Shown here: piece by piece, positions 25,097 to 33,576 of the stretch | Layout: each line of letters starts with the position of its first letter | How positions within the stretch are numbered: position 1 is the first letter of the stretch | DNA from: Streptomyces viridochromogenes DSM 40736 | GTDB lineage: Bacteria; Actinomycetota; Actinomycetes; Streptomycetales; Streptomycetaceae | DNA: 64,000 bases | Direction of reading: 5' to 3' | NCBI RefSeq assembly: GCF_000158955.1 | Contig: NZ_GG657757.1 | Span: 600,467 to 664,466, forward strand | Notes under the pieces: generated by a model | What the model was told of the DNA's origin: nothing | What the model saw: the letters and a program-made list of their open reading frames with translations, nothing else | Database searches by the model: none | Position numbers and translations under genes: made by a program

Positions 25097-25840
25097 TCAG
25101 CCCTCCCGGCGTTCGAAGTTCAGGCCGCCGGGGACCTGGAACGTGGGCAGGATCTCGATGTGGCCGATGTTGACGTGCCGGGGCGTGTCGACGGCGAACT
25201 CGATGGCGTCGGCGATGTCCTCGGGCTTGAGGGACTCGTAGCCGTCGTAGAAGCGCCGCTGGGCCTCCTCCATGTCGCCGAGCAGACGGCCGAAGATCTC
25301 GGTCTCCACGCGGCCCGGGCAGATCTCGGTGACGCGGACCCGGCGGCCGTAGCCGTCGACCCGCAGTTGGCGGGAGAGGGTGTGCACCGCCGCCTTGGTG
25401 GCGTGGTAGATCGTGTTGCCGCCGAAGTTGTAGACGCCGGCGATGGAGCTGATGTTGACGATGTGGCCGAGGTCGCGCTCCACCATGCCGGGCATGAGCA
25501 GGCGCACCAGGTGCAGGACGGCCTGGATGTTGACGGCGACCTGCTCGTCGACGGCGAACTCGTCGGCGGTGAGGATGTTGCCGGTGCGCGAGACGCCGGC
25601 GTTGTTGACGAGGACGTCGATCTCCAGGCCGTCCAGGGCGGCGGTCAGCGCGTCGGTGTCGGTGATGTCGACGGCGTGCGGGACGCAGCCGGTGGCGTCG
25701 GCGAGGGCTTCGAGGCGTTCCGCGTTGCGTGCCACGGCGTGGACTTCCAGTCCGCGCTTGGTGAGTCGCTCGACCGCTACGGCTCCGATGCCGGTCGACG
25801 CTCCGGTGACGAGAGCGGTGCGGTAGTCGGAGATGGGCAT
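25097..25840 (-). CDS. SDR-family NAD(P)-dependent oxidoreductase
   Basis: A 247-residue short-chain dehydrogenase. Cofactor motif TGASTGIG (residues 12-19), NNAG near 85, and the catalytic Ser-Tyr-Lys in ISSIAGVYNFGG...YHATK around 135-155, followed by ICPGRVETEI. The ATG at 25840 is used; the frame is open upstream but that part lacks a family match. Placed between the transporter and the aminotransferase in the operon, it probably oxidises an alcohol of the imported compound or of an intermediate. Substrate unknown. Confidence 0.9.
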   Translation of the reverse strand: MPISDYRTALVTGASTGIGAVAVERLTKRGLEVHAVARNAERLEALADATGCVPHAVDITDTDALTAALDGLEIDVLVNNAGVSRTGNILTADEFAVDEQVAVNIQAVLHLVRLLMPGMVERDLGHIVNISSIAGVYNFGGNTIYHATKAAVHTLSRQLRVDGYGRRVRVTEICPGRVETEIFGRLLGDMEEAQRRFYDGYESLKPEDIADAIEFAVDTPRHVNIGHIEILPTFQVPGGLNFERREG

Positions 25841-25875
25841 GCGGGTGTGCTCCTTGCTGGGGGGTGGGGGGGCGG

Positions 25876-27186
25876 TCAGGCGTCGCGCAGGGGCAGATGG
25901 GCGCGGTCCTCGACCCGGGAGACGGCGACGAGGGTGCCCAGGGCGGTGAGGACGGCGTAGTAGGCCGGCATGTGGACGTCGCCGGTGCGGTCGATGAGGT
26001 AGGTCATCAGCAGCGGGGCCGTGCCGCCGAAGAGCGCGGCGGAGACGTTGTAGCCGAGACCGTAGGCGGAGTAGCGCACGCGGGTCGGGAAGAGCTCGAC
26101 GAGCAGGATGTGGATGACGCCGGTGTGCCCGGCGAACACGACGGCCATGAGACACGCGCCGACGAGGGCGAGGGCGACGTTCCCGGTGCCGATCAGCAGG
26201 TAACAGGGCACGCCCACCAGGGCCATGGCGATCGCGGCACCGGCGATGACCTTCTTGCGGCCGACCCGGTCGGACAGCCGGCCCATGTAGGGGATGGCGA
26301 TACAGATCGCGACCAGGCTGGAGGCGGTGACGAGGAGCCCCTGGACCTGGCCGAAGTGCAGCTCGTTGGTCATGAAGGTGGGCATGTAGCTGAACAGGAC
26401 GTAGTAGCCGGAGCCGTTCATCAGGGGGATGAACAGGGCCAGCAGCATGGCGCGGCGGTGCTCGGCGGAGGTGAAGGCCTCCTTGAGGGGGTTCTTGGCC
26501 AGGCCGCCCTCTTCCTTCAGACGGTTGAAGTTGGGCGTGTCACTGATGCGCTTGCGGATGTAGATGCCGGTGATGCCGAGCGGCACGGCGAGCAGGAAGG
26601 GGATGCGCCAGCCCCAGGACTCCATGCGTTCGGCGCCGAGCCCGCTGGTCATCGCGGCGGCTATCAGCGTGCCGGTGAGCAGGGAGAGGAAGGAGGCGAT
26701 CTGCGCGTAGCTGGTGTAGAGGCCCCGCTTGCCCTCGGGGGCGTGTTCGGCGAGGAAGCTCATGGCGCCGGACGCCTCGCCGCCGACGGAGAAGCCCTGG
26801 GCGACGCGCAGCAGGATCAGCAGGGTGGGCGCGGCGACGCCGATGCTCGCGTAGGTGGGCAGCAGCCCGATGGCCGCGGTGGCGACGCTGATGAGCAGGA
26901 TGACGAAGACCAGCATCCGCTGGCGTCCGATGCGGTCGCCCAGGTGGCCGCAGATGATTCCGCCGAGGGGACGGAAGAAGAAGGAGACGGCGTAGCCGAG
27001 GAAGACCAGCTGGATGGCGGCGTCGGAGCCGGGGAAGAAGACGGCGGCGAGGGTGCCGGCCATGAAGCCGAAGATGCCGTTGTCGTAGAGCTCGGCGAAG
27101 ATCCCGACGCACCCTGCGAGGGTGATCTTCCGGGCGGTTCTGGAGTCGACGGTGTTGGGGACGGGTCGAGCGGCCACGGTGCTCAT
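25876..27186 (-). CDS. MFS transporter, metabolite:H+ symporter (MHS) type
   Basis: A 436-residue, 12-helix transporter. GFMAGTLAAVFFP, GHLGDRIGRQRML (the loop 2-3 motif), RVAQGFSVGGEASGAMSFLAEH and GRLSDRVGRKK (loop 8-9 repeat) match the MHS family (ProP, KgtP, ShiA relatives), which import carboxylic or amino acids with protons. It lies between pxpC and the SDR gene and is likely to import the compound the operon degrades. ATG at 27186; the open frame upstream is the antisense of pxpC. Confidence 0.92.
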   Translation of the reverse strand: MSTVAARPVPNTVDSRTARKITLAGCVGIFAELYDNGIFGFMAGTLAAVFFPGSDAAIQLVFLGYAVSFFFRPLGGIICGHLGDRIGRQRMLVFVILLISVATAAIGLLPTYASIGVAAPTLLILLRVAQGFSVGGEASGAMSFLAEHAPEGKRGLYTSYAQIASFLSLLTGTLIAAAMTSGLGAERMESWGWRIPFLLAVPLGITGIYIRKRISDTPNFNRLKEEGGLAKNPLKEAFTSAEHRRAMLLALFIPLMNGSGYYVLFSYMPTFMTNELHFGQVQGLLVTASSLVAICIAIPYMGRLSDRVGRKKVIAGAAIAMALVGVPCYLLIGTGNVALALVGACLMAVVFAGHTGVIHILLVELFPTRVRYSAYGLGYNVSAALFGGTAPLLMTYLIDRTGDVHMPAYYAVLTALGTLVAVSRVEDRAHLPLRDA

Positions 27187-27263
27187 GGCGTCTCCTGTCT
27201 GGTGCAGGACATGGGGTGGAGGACGTGCGTGCGGGGTGGGGGCGGGTGAGCGGGGAGGGGGTT

Positions 27264-28253
27264 TCAGTCGCCGTCGGGGGCGCGGATGCGCAGGGCGTCG
27301 AAGGCCGTACGGACGCGGGTTCTCAGTGCGTCGACGGCTCCTCGCTGCGCGCGGTGGGCGGTGACGGCCTGTTCGAGGGTGCGGTGGCGGAACCGGATGG
27401 TCTGCCCGGGGCGTACCTGCCCGAGTGCGGACAGGCCGGTGGCGGTGACGACGGCGAGGACGGGGTAGCCGGCCGTGACGCCGCGACCGCGGTGCAGCAC
27501 GAGGAGTTCGTCCCCGGCCGGTACTTCGACGGCTCCGATCGGGACGCCGCGGGAGAGGACCTCGCCCTCGGTGACGCGGCGGGGCAGGCGCTCGCCGCGC
27601 AGCCGCAGGCCGATGTGGTTGCTCTGCGGGCTGACCGTGAAGGGAGCGTCGAACAGGCGGGGCGCCGTGTCTGCGAACTCGGCCCGGTCGGGGCCGTCGG
27701 TGACGTCGATGGTCCAGGTGGAGGGGAACGCGGGGACGGGGGCGTGCAGGCGGAAGAGCGGTATCCGTGAGTAGGGGTGGTCGAAGGCCGGGCAGGTCCT
27801 GCGGAGGCTGAGCTCGGCGCCGTCGCGCAGGGCGGGGCCGAACCCCAGGATGGTGTCGGGAGCGCAGCTTCCCTGGAGGTAGTCCGCTGTGAACGAGCCG
27901 AGTACGGCCAGGTAGACGCGCAGCCCCTGGCGGATGCCGGTGACGCGCAGGGTGTCGCCGGCGCGCACGGGGACCGGCTCCCACATCGGGCGTGCGGCCC
28001 CCTCGACGCTCACGTCGGCCGGGGCTCCGGTCACGGCGACGAGGATGTCGGCGGAGGGGACGCAGGCGAAGTCGAGGGCCGTGATCTCCAGCAGCGGCGC
28101 GTGTTCGTCGTTTCCGCACAGGACGTTGGCGACGCGTGCCGAGTGCTGGTCGGCGGCTCCGCCCACGGGCAGGCCGTAGCGGGAGCGGCCGACGCGGCCG
28201 AGGTCCTGCACGGTGGTGATGCCCGCGGTGCGGACGGTGAGGGTGTCAGCCAC
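27264..28253 (-). CDS. pxpC: 5-oxoprolinase subunit C (biotin-dependent carboxyltransferase-like)
   Basis: A 329-residue member of the KipA/PxpC family, related to allophanate hydrolase subunit 2. Segments AGITTVQDLGRVGRSRYGLPVGGAAD (residues 10-35), NDEHAPLLEIT, and SNHIGLRLRGERLPR, SRGVPIGAVEVPAGDELLVLHRGRG are characteristic. With PxpA and PxpB it forms the ATP-dependent lactamase opening 5-oxoproline to glutamate. It overlaps pxpB by 8 bases. Confidence 0.93.
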   Translation of the reverse strand: MADTLTVRTAGITTVQDLGRVGRSRYGLPVGGAADQHSARVANVLCGNDEHAPLLEITALDFACVPSADILVAVTGAPADVSVEGAARPMWEPVPVRAGDTLRVTGIRQGLRVYLAVLGSFTADYLQGSCAPDTILGFGPALRDGAELSLRRTCPAFDHPYSRIPLFRLHAPVPAFPSTWTIDVTDGPDRAEFADTAPRLFDAPFTVSPQSNHIGLRLRGERLPRRVTEGEVLSRGVPIGAVEVPAGDELLVLHRGRGVTAGYPVLAVVTATGLSALGQVRPGQTIRFRHRTLEQAVTAHRAQRGAVDALRTRVRTAFDALRIRAPDGD

Positions 28254-28959
28254 GGCAGGCCGCCAATGGGGCGTCGGCGTAGTCGTTCCACCGGTCCGGG
28301 GTGATGGGGACGAAGCGGAAGGTGTCGCCGGGCCGGTAGGGGGTGATCGGGTCGTCGTGCAGGTCGAGGACGCGCAGCGGGGTGCGTCCGAGGAGTGGCC
28401 AGCCGCCGGGAGAGGGCATCGGGCAGATGACCGCCTGCCGGCCGGCGACGGCGACCACGCCGGGCTCGACGCGGGTGCGGGGCGAGGCCAGCCGCGGCAC
28501 GGGCGCGGGGAAGGGGGGCCCGTCCATCATCGGCGCGCCGGCGGGTGCGCCGAGGCAGCGCACGGTGAGGTCGGATCCGCAGTGCAGGTCGACGAGCTCG
28601 CTCTCGGTCAGGCCGAGTCGGGCGGCGACCTCGGGCAGATCGGGTCCGTGTTCGCCGCCGTAGACGACGGGGACGACGAAGTGCCGGGGCGCTGTCGTCG
28701 GACCGGGTGTCGGCCCGAGCCGGGCGGCTTCGTGCCACAGGACGCGTCGGACGGTCTCGTGGTCGGTGTCGGCGCAGTCGAGCTCCACGAGCAGGGCGTC
28801 GTAGGTGGGCACGACGCCCTGGACTCCGGTGAGCCGGACGGCGTCCAGGGCGTCGGCCAGGGCGTGGACGAGTCGCCAGGCGTCCTCGGTGCCCAGGCCC
28901 ACGGCCTTGGCGACCAGGGCGGAGTCACCGCAGTCCGTGATCGTGAGGTTGCCGTTCAT
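28246..28959 (-). CDS. pxpB: 5-oxoprolinase subunit B (KipI family)
   Basis: A 237-residue cyclophilin-fold protein of the KipI/PxpB family, related to allophanate hydrolase subunit 1. It shows ITDCGDSALVAKAVG at the N-terminus, HFVVPVVYGGEHGPDLPEVA near residue 90, and GWPLLGRTPLRVLD with TPYRPGDTFRFVPI near the C-terminus. One base separates its ATG from the pxpA stop, and its end overlaps pxpC. In known systems PxpB with PxpC carries out the ATP-dependent phosphorylation step of lactam opening. Confidence 0.93.
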   Translation of the reverse strand: MNGNLTITDCGDSALVAKAVGLGTEDAWRLVHALADALDAVRLTGVQGVVPTYDALLVELDCADTDHETVRRVLWHEAARLGPTPGPTTAPRHFVVPVVYGGEHGPDLPEVAARLGLTESELVDLHCGSDLTVRCLGAPAGAPMMDGPPFPAPVPRLASPRTRVEPGVVAVAGRQAVICPMPSPGGWPLLGRTPLRVLDLHDDPITPYRPGDTFRFVPITPDRWNDYADAPLAACRG

Positions 28960-28960
28960 G

Positions 28961-29743
28961 TCAGGCGCCCTTGCCGCTCAGTACGTCGTCGAGGGAGGTG
29001 ATCCGGACGCCGGCGGCGAGGAGTTGTTCGCGGATCCGGCCGGCCAGCGCGATGGCTCCGGGGGTGTCGCCGTGCAGCAGGACGGTGTCGCAGCCGATCG
29101 GGAGGTCCTTGCCGCCGGTGCTTTGGATAACGCCCTCGGTGACCATGCGCAGGGTGCGCCGGGCGATCTCGTCCGGGTCGTGGATCACCGCTCCCGGTTC
29201 GGAGCGGGGGACGAGGGTCGCGTCGTCGCGGTAGGCACGGTCGGCGATTCCGACGATGCCCACGCGCAGTCCGCGAGCGCGGGCGGCGTCGGCCAGTTCA
29301 CCGTCCTGCGCGAGGACGATCAGTGACTCGTCCAGGGCGGCGACGGCGTCCACGACGGCACGGGCGTAGTCGGCGCGTACCGCGACCAGGTTGCCCAGGC
29401 GTCCGTGCGGAGCGACGTGCCGTACCCGGGTGCCGTGCGCGACGGCGAACGCCTGGAGGGCACCGACCTGGTACAGCACGTCGGTACGGACCTCCTCCGG
29501 CGTGAGGTCCATCGCCCGGCGGCCGAAGCCGACCAGGTCCGGGAAGCTCGGGTGGGCGCCCACGGCCACCCGCCTCTCCACACAGTGCCGGACGGTGGTG
29601 TCCATGATGCGCGGATCGCCGGCGTGGAATCCGCAGGCGACATTGGCGGACGTCAGCATGTCCAGGAGGGCCGCGTCGTCGCCCATCGTGTAGGCACCGA
29701 ATCCCTCGCCGAGATCGGCGACGAGATCAACCATGGGCGTCAT
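28961..29743 (-). CDS. pxpA: 5-oxoprolinase subunit A (LamB/YcsF family)
   Basis: A 260-residue LamB/YcsF protein. VDLVADLGEGFGAYTMGDDAALL at the start, SANVACGFHAGDP near residue 33, AVGAHPSFPDLVGFGRR near 60, VRHVAPHGRLGNL and the LHGDTPGA end segment are diagnostic. PHGRLGN differs from the more usual PHGALYN/KPHGALY, a change in a conserved substrate-region motif. First gene of the seven-gene operon, divergent from the LysR gene across a 254-bp gap. Confidence 0.93.
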   Translation of the reverse strand: MTPMVDLVADLGEGFGAYTMGDDAALLDMLTSANVACGFHAGDPRIMDTTVRHCVERRVAVGAHPSFPDLVGFGRRAMDLTPEEVRTDVLYQVGALQAFAVAHGTRVRHVAPHGRLGNLVAVRADYARAVVDAVAALDESLIVLAQDGELADAARARGLRVGIVGIADRAYRDDATLVPRSEPGAVIHDPDEIARRTLRMVTEGVIQSTGGKDLPIGCDTVLLHGDTPGAIALAGRIREQLLAAGVRITSLDDVLSGKGA

Positions 29744-29997
29744 GACGTCCTCCGGAGGAATATGGGGAAGGACAATACGAGAAAGGGAATGCCATCACGT
29801 TCCGGCGATATCCCGAGAAGAATCCTGGCTGGATGTTCCGCTCAACTTAATCCCCTGCTCCCTTGACCGCCAATATGTGTTCGATCTGGCGTTATCGCGA
29901 ACGGTTATGACCTGCCTCACCTCCCGGGCCCTCTTCGGGGCTGCGCTTCGGGGTGGGCCTCCCTACGATGAGGCTCCGCTCCCGTGGAAGGCCTCGC
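29744..29997. promoter_or_regulatory. Divergent promoter region between pxpA operon and lysR
   Basis: 254 bp without a gene, noticeably less GC-rich than the flanks. It must hold the promoters of both the leftward pxp operon and the rightward LysR gene. An inverted repeat GTTCG (29879-29883) / CGAAC (29898-29902) is a possible LysR-type site; I see no clear T-N11-A box beyond that. Confidence 0.4.
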
Positions 29998-30915
29998 ATG
30001 GACACCAGGCGTCTGTACTCGTTCATCAAGATCATCGACGCGGGGAGCATCACGCGTGCGGCCGACATCCTGCACATCGCGCAGCCGGCGCTGAGCCAGC
30101 AGCTGTCCGCGCTGGAGGCGCAGTTCGGGCAGCAGTTGCTGATCCGCAGCAAACGCGGCGTCGCCCCGACCGAGGCCGGCCGGGCGCTGTACCGGCACGC
30201 CCAGCTGATCCTGCGGCAGGTGGACCTCGCGCACGCCGCGGTCTCCGTCTCCGGGCGGGCGCCCGCCGGCAGCGTGTCCGTGGGGCTCGCGCCGTACAGC
30301 CTGGGCGCGGCTCTGGCGCTGCCGCTGCTCAAGAGCGTGCGCGAGCGCTACCCGGAGATCCTGCTGCACATCAACGAGAACTTCGGCGGCGTGATCAGTG
30401 AGGCGATCATGACCGGCCGGATGGACATGGCGTTCATCTACGGGGCCGGTCCGCTGCGGGGCGTGCAGTTCGAGCCGTTGCGGACCGAGGATCTCTTCCT
30501 GATCGGCGCCCCCGACGGGACGGCGCCGCACGGGGCGGGCGAGGTCGACCTGGACGAGCTCAAGGGCGTGCCTCTGCTGCTCCCCAGTCGCATCCACACG
30601 ATCCGGCAGGTGGTGGACGCCGCCTTCCAGCAGGCGTCCCTGCTGCCGAACGTGGTGGGCGAGGTGGAGTCAGCGCTGACGCTCGTCAACGCCGTCGACG
30701 CGGGTCTCGGCGCCACCGTCCTGCCCTGGTCGGCGGCGCGCGCCATCCTCGACGTCCGTTCCCTGTCCGTGCGCCGCATCGTGAATCCCGTGATCCAGGT
30801 CAAGCTGTCGTTGGTGACCTCGGACAACCAGCCCCTCTCCGAACCCGCTCTGGCGGTGCACGACCTGTTCCTCGAACTCATCACGGCCTTCGACGGGACA
30901 CCGCATGAAGAATAA
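29998..30915 (+). CDS. LysR-family transcriptional regulator (Nac-like)
   Basis: A 305-residue LysR protein. The winged helix-turn-helix is clear: IKIIDAGSITRAADILHIAQPALSQQLSALE (residues 9-39), then QFGQQLLIRSKRGVAPTEAG. The HTH is strikingly close to the enterobacterial nitrogen-assimilation regulator Nac. The effector domain follows (residues 90-300). The ATG at 29998 fits the family N-terminus (MDTRRLYSFIK). It stands divergent from pxpA and is the obvious regulator of that operon, probably responding to the substrate or to nitrogen status; this is inference. Confidence 0.92.
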   Translation: MDTRRLYSFIKIIDAGSITRAADILHIAQPALSQQLSALEAQFGQQLLIRSKRGVAPTEAGRALYRHAQLILRQVDLAHAAVSVSGRAPAGSVSVGLAPYSLGAALALPLLKSVRERYPEILLHINENFGGVISEAIMTGRMDMAFIYGAGPLRGVQFEPLRTEDLFLIGAPDGTAPHGAGEVDLDELKGVPLLLPSRIHTIRQVVDAAFQQASLLPNVVGEVESALTLVNAVDAGLGATVLPWSAARAILDVRSLSVRRIVNPVIQVKLSLVTSDNQPLSEPALAVHDLFLELITAFDGTPHEE

Positions 30916-31006
30916 GGAACGGCAATAGCGTCACACGAAATATCTATTTGTTTCCGATGGCGGTCGCGGCTAGTTTTCTGCGAAATTCGCTGCCCTGGAG
31001 ACATGA

Positions 31007-31984
31007 ATGAAGAAGCGTGTGCTCGCCACCCGTGAGAATCTGCCCGGCCTTGGTCTCGCCCGTCTGTCCGAGGCGGCCGAGGTGGTGGCCTGGCCCGGCG
31101 ACGGCAAGCCCGGCCTCTCGGACCTCGCCGCGCTGGCACCCGGAGTGAGCGGCGTCCTCGCCCTGGGCAACGACCCGGTGGACGGAGCGCTGATGGACGC
31201 CGCCGGACCCTCGCTGCGGGTCGTCGCGCTGGCGAGCATGGGCTTCGACAACGTCGACCGCGCGGCCGCCGCGGAGCGCGGCATCGTCGTCACCCACACC
31301 CCGGGGGTGCTCGCGGAGACCACCGCCGACCTCACGTTCGCCCTGATCCTCGCCGCCCGCCGCCGGATCGGCGCCGCCGGCGCGAGTCTCGCGGAAGGCT
31401 CCTGGGGCCTGTTCCGGATGCACGACTACCTCGGCTTGGACATCCACGGAGCCACGCTCGGCCTGATCGGTTACGGCCAGATCGGCCGCGCGGTGGCGCG
31501 CCGGGCCCGGGGGTTCGGCATGCGCGTCCTCCACCACGACCCCTACGCGCCCGACGACGACCTGTCGGCGTCGGTCGGTCTGGCCACGCTCCTGGCCGAG
31601 TCCGACATCGTGTCGCTGCACGTACCGCTCACCGAGGAGACCCGGCACCTCGTCTCGGTGCGCGAACTGGCCGCCATGAAGCCCACGGCCACGCTCGTCA
31701 GCACCTCGCGCGGTGGTGTCGTGGACGAGGAGGCCCTGCTGGCCGCGGTGCGCGAGGGCCGACTGCACTCCGCCGGACTCGACGTCTTCGAGCGCGAGCC
31801 GATGGGGAAGGAGCTGTCACCGCTGGTGGCGGAGCCGCACATCGTCACCTTGCCGCACATCGGGTCGGCCACCGAGAACACCCGGGCCGCCATGGTCGAC
31901 CTGGCGGTCGGCAACATCCTCGACGTCCTCGCCGAACGTCCGGCCCGCACCCCGCTGCCCGGCACCCCGGCGGCACACGTCTGA
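31007..31984 (+). CDS. D-isomer-specific 2-hydroxyacid dehydrogenase
   Basis: A 325-residue enzyme of the D-2-hydroxyacid dehydrogenase family (glyoxylate/hydroxypyruvate reductase type). NAD(P) motif GLIGYGQIGRAVARRARGFGM near residue 150; catalytic Arg in STSRGGVVDEEAL near 235, Glu in GLDVFEREP near 265 and His in LPHIGSATENTR near 285. It sits 91 bases downstream of lysR in the same direction and may join the keto-acid metabolism of the divergent operon by reducing or re-oxidising the 2-keto acids made. Its end is 1 base from the convergent mbtH-like gene. Confidence 0.9.
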   Translation: MKKRVLATRENLPGLGLARLSEAAEVVAWPGDGKPGLSDLAALAPGVSGVLALGNDPVDGALMDAAGPSLRVVALASMGFDNVDRAAAAERGIVVTHTPGVLAETTADLTFALILAARRRIGAAGASLAEGSWGLFRMHDYLGLDIHGATLGLIGYGQIGRAVARRARGFGMRVLHHDPYAPDDDLSASVGLATLLAESDIVSLHVPLTEETRHLVSVRELAAMKPTATLVSTSRGGVVDEEALLAAVREGRLHSAGLDVFEREPMGKELSPLVAEPHIVTLPHIGSATENTRAAMVDLAVGNILDVLAERPARTPLPGTPAAHV

Positions 31985-31985
31985 G

Positions 31986-32186
31986 CTACGCGGAGAGGGA
32001 GCGGGGCCGCAGATCGGTCCAGTGGGCCTCGACGTACTCCAGGCACGCCTCCCGGGTGTTCTCGTCGAAGGCGACCGTCCAGCCCCCGGGCACCTCGGCG
32101 AAGGACGGCCAGAGGGAGTGCTGGCCCTCGTCGTTCACCAGAACCAGGAACCGGCCTTCGGTGTCGTCGAAGGGGTTGGTGCTCAT
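31986..32186 (-). CDS. cchK: MbtH-like NRPS chaperone (CchK)
   Basis: A 66-residue MbtH-family protein: [23 protein letters not shown] and the end motif ...WTDLRPRS (Trp and the NxExQxSLWP pattern) are diagnostic. MbtH proteins bind and activate adenylation domains of nonribosomal peptide synthetases, here CchH. Its promoter region, shared with cchJ, holds an iron box, so expression should rise under iron limitation. It marks the left edge of the coelichelin-type cluster. Confidence 0.96.
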   Translation of the reverse strand: MSTNPFDDTEGRFLVLVNDEGQHSLWPSFAEVPGGWTVAFDENTREACLEYVEAHWTDLRPRSLSA

Positions 32187-32213
32187 ACTGAGTGCCTCCT
32201 CGGAACGTCAACC

Positions 32214-32232
32214 TTAGGTTAGCCTGGCCTAA
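32214..32232. promoter_or_regulatory. Iron box (DmdR/IdeR operator) between cchK and cchJ
   Basis: TTAGGTTAGCCTGGCCTAA matches the 19-bp actinobacterial iron-box consensus at 16 positions. It lies between the divergent cchK and cchJ starts, so iron-loaded DmdR1 should repress both. Confidence 0.85.
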
Positions 32233-32280
32233 TTGACAGGAGCTTAGCCGTCGTCCCTCCCCTCTCACAAGGAGACGTTC

Positions 32281-33381
32281 ATGCGCCCGGTCACGGCCGA
32301 CATGGAGAGCGCCTTCACCGGGTTCGGGCTGCCCGGCACACCCGGCACCGACGACTTCTGGGCGGCGGTGCGGGCTCCCGTGTCGGTCCCCGACGGGCGC
32401 GGCGGCTGGGTGACCCTGTTCCTGTGGCGCGGGTCGGCGGCGAGCATCGACTTCGAGAGCTGGTCGGGGCCGGTTCCGCTGCGCCGCTGGGGCGACACGG
32501 ACTGCTGGTACGCCGAGGTGCGCATGCCCGCCCGGCTGCGGGTGACGTACCGGTTCCTCACCGGCGACGGGGCGTACGCCGACCCGTTCAACCCGGCGGG
32601 TGCGGGCGGCGACCGGTCCATCGCCGCGACCCCGGACGCCCCGGCCCAGCCGCACTGGCCGGTCGTCGGCGCCGATGTCGTACTGCCCCTCCCCCGCACG
32701 CGGATCCGCTGGGCCGGTGAACGGCTCGGCGGGCGGCGCACCGTACGCCTGCACCCGGTGGGCGGCGGCGGGCCGGTGGTCCTGCTGCTCGACGGGGACG
32801 ACTGGCTGTACCTGCATCCGGCCATGACCGCGTTCGAATCCGCTGTCGCCAGTGGCGAGATGCCCCCGGTCACTCTCGTCTTCCTGCCGGCCAGGGACAG
32901 GGCGGCCGAGTTCACGTGCAGGCCCGAGCTGTGGGAGGCGGTGCGGGACGAACTGCTGCCGCTGGTCGCGGAGTCCGGCGTACCCGCCGACCCGGACCGG
33001 CTGGTGGTCGCCGGGCAGAGCCTCGGCGGGCTGAGTGCGATGTACGCGGCACTGGAGTTCCCGGACCTGGTGTCCCGTGTCGCCTGCCAGTCGGGGTCGT
33101 TCTGGTGGACGCCCGAGGCCATGGACCTGCCGGACCCCTTGGGCGGCCCGGTCGGCGGCGCCATCGCCGCCCGCCTGCGGGGGCATCCCGGGCTGCCCGG
33201 TCTGCGGATCGCGTTCGACGTCGGGGAACACGAGACGGCGATGCTGCCCCACTGCGAACTGACCGAGTCCCTGACGCAGCGGGCCGGCGCGACCGTACGG
33301 GTCTCGCGATCGGCCGCGGGTCACGACCGGGCGGGCTGGCGGCACGCCCTGCTCAGGGATGTCGCCTGGGCCCTCGCCTAG
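32281..33381 (+). CDS. cchJ: Enterochelin-esterase-type hydrolase CchJ
   Basis: A 366-residue esterase-D/Fes-type alpha/beta hydrolase. The N-terminal domain (residues 20-140) resembles the Fes N-domain; the nucleophile elbow is GQSLGGLSAMYAA around residue 248, with an Asp/His pair later (FDVGEHET and AAGHDRAGWRHAL). In the coelichelin cluster the equivalent gene has been proposed to help release the peptide, as CchH lacks a thioesterase, or to hydrolyse the iron-loaded siderophore. The stop codon TAG is formed by the left end of a MITE-like element (see repeat at 33379). Confidence 0.92.
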   Translation: MRPVTADMESAFTGFGLPGTPGTDDFWAAVRAPVSVPDGRGGWVTLFLWRGSAASIDFESWSGPVPLRRWGDTDCWYAEVRMPARLRVTYRFLTGDGAYADPFNPAGAGGDRSIAATPDAPAQPHWPVVGADVVLPLPRTRIRWAGERLGGRRTVRLHPVGGGGPVVLLLDGDDWLYLHPAMTAFESAVASGEMPPVTLVFLPARDRAAEFTCRPELWEAVRDELLPLVAESGVPADPDRLVVAGQSLGGLSAMYAALEFPDLVSRVACQSGSFWWTPEAMDLPDPLGGPVGGAIAARLRGHPGLPGLRIAFDVGEHETAMLPHCELTESLTQRAGATVRVSRSAAGHDRAGWRHALLRDVAWALA

Positions 33382-33566
33382 GGCCTGTCGTTTGGATCAT
33401 GCCGGCGTCGCGGGGCGTGGCACGCACATCTGCCGCGTTGTCGTCGGTTGTCGACGCTCCGCGTCGCCGCCCTCCTCCGCCTTGCATCTGCACGCACCAC
33501 GCCCCGCTCGGGTCGGCCGAGAGGCGCAGTCGCTCTCGGCCGACCTGATCCAAACGACAGGCCCTA
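33379..33566. mobile_element. 188-bp MITE-like element with 21-bp perfect inverted ends
   Basis: GGGCCTGTCGTTTGGATCA at 33381-33399 is the exact reverse complement of TGATCCAAACGACAGGCCC at 33546-33564, and both ends are bordered by TA (33379-33380 and 33565-33566), giving a TA target duplication as for IS630/Tc1-type transposition. The interior (about 146 bp) has no gene. The element fills the gap between the convergent cchJ and cchI genes, and its first base completes the cchJ stop codon TAG. Its large hairpin may now act as a terminator. The same inverted-end motif is, from memory, common in Streptomyces genomes. Confidence 0.85.
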
Positions 33567-33576
33567 GCGGGCCGGG

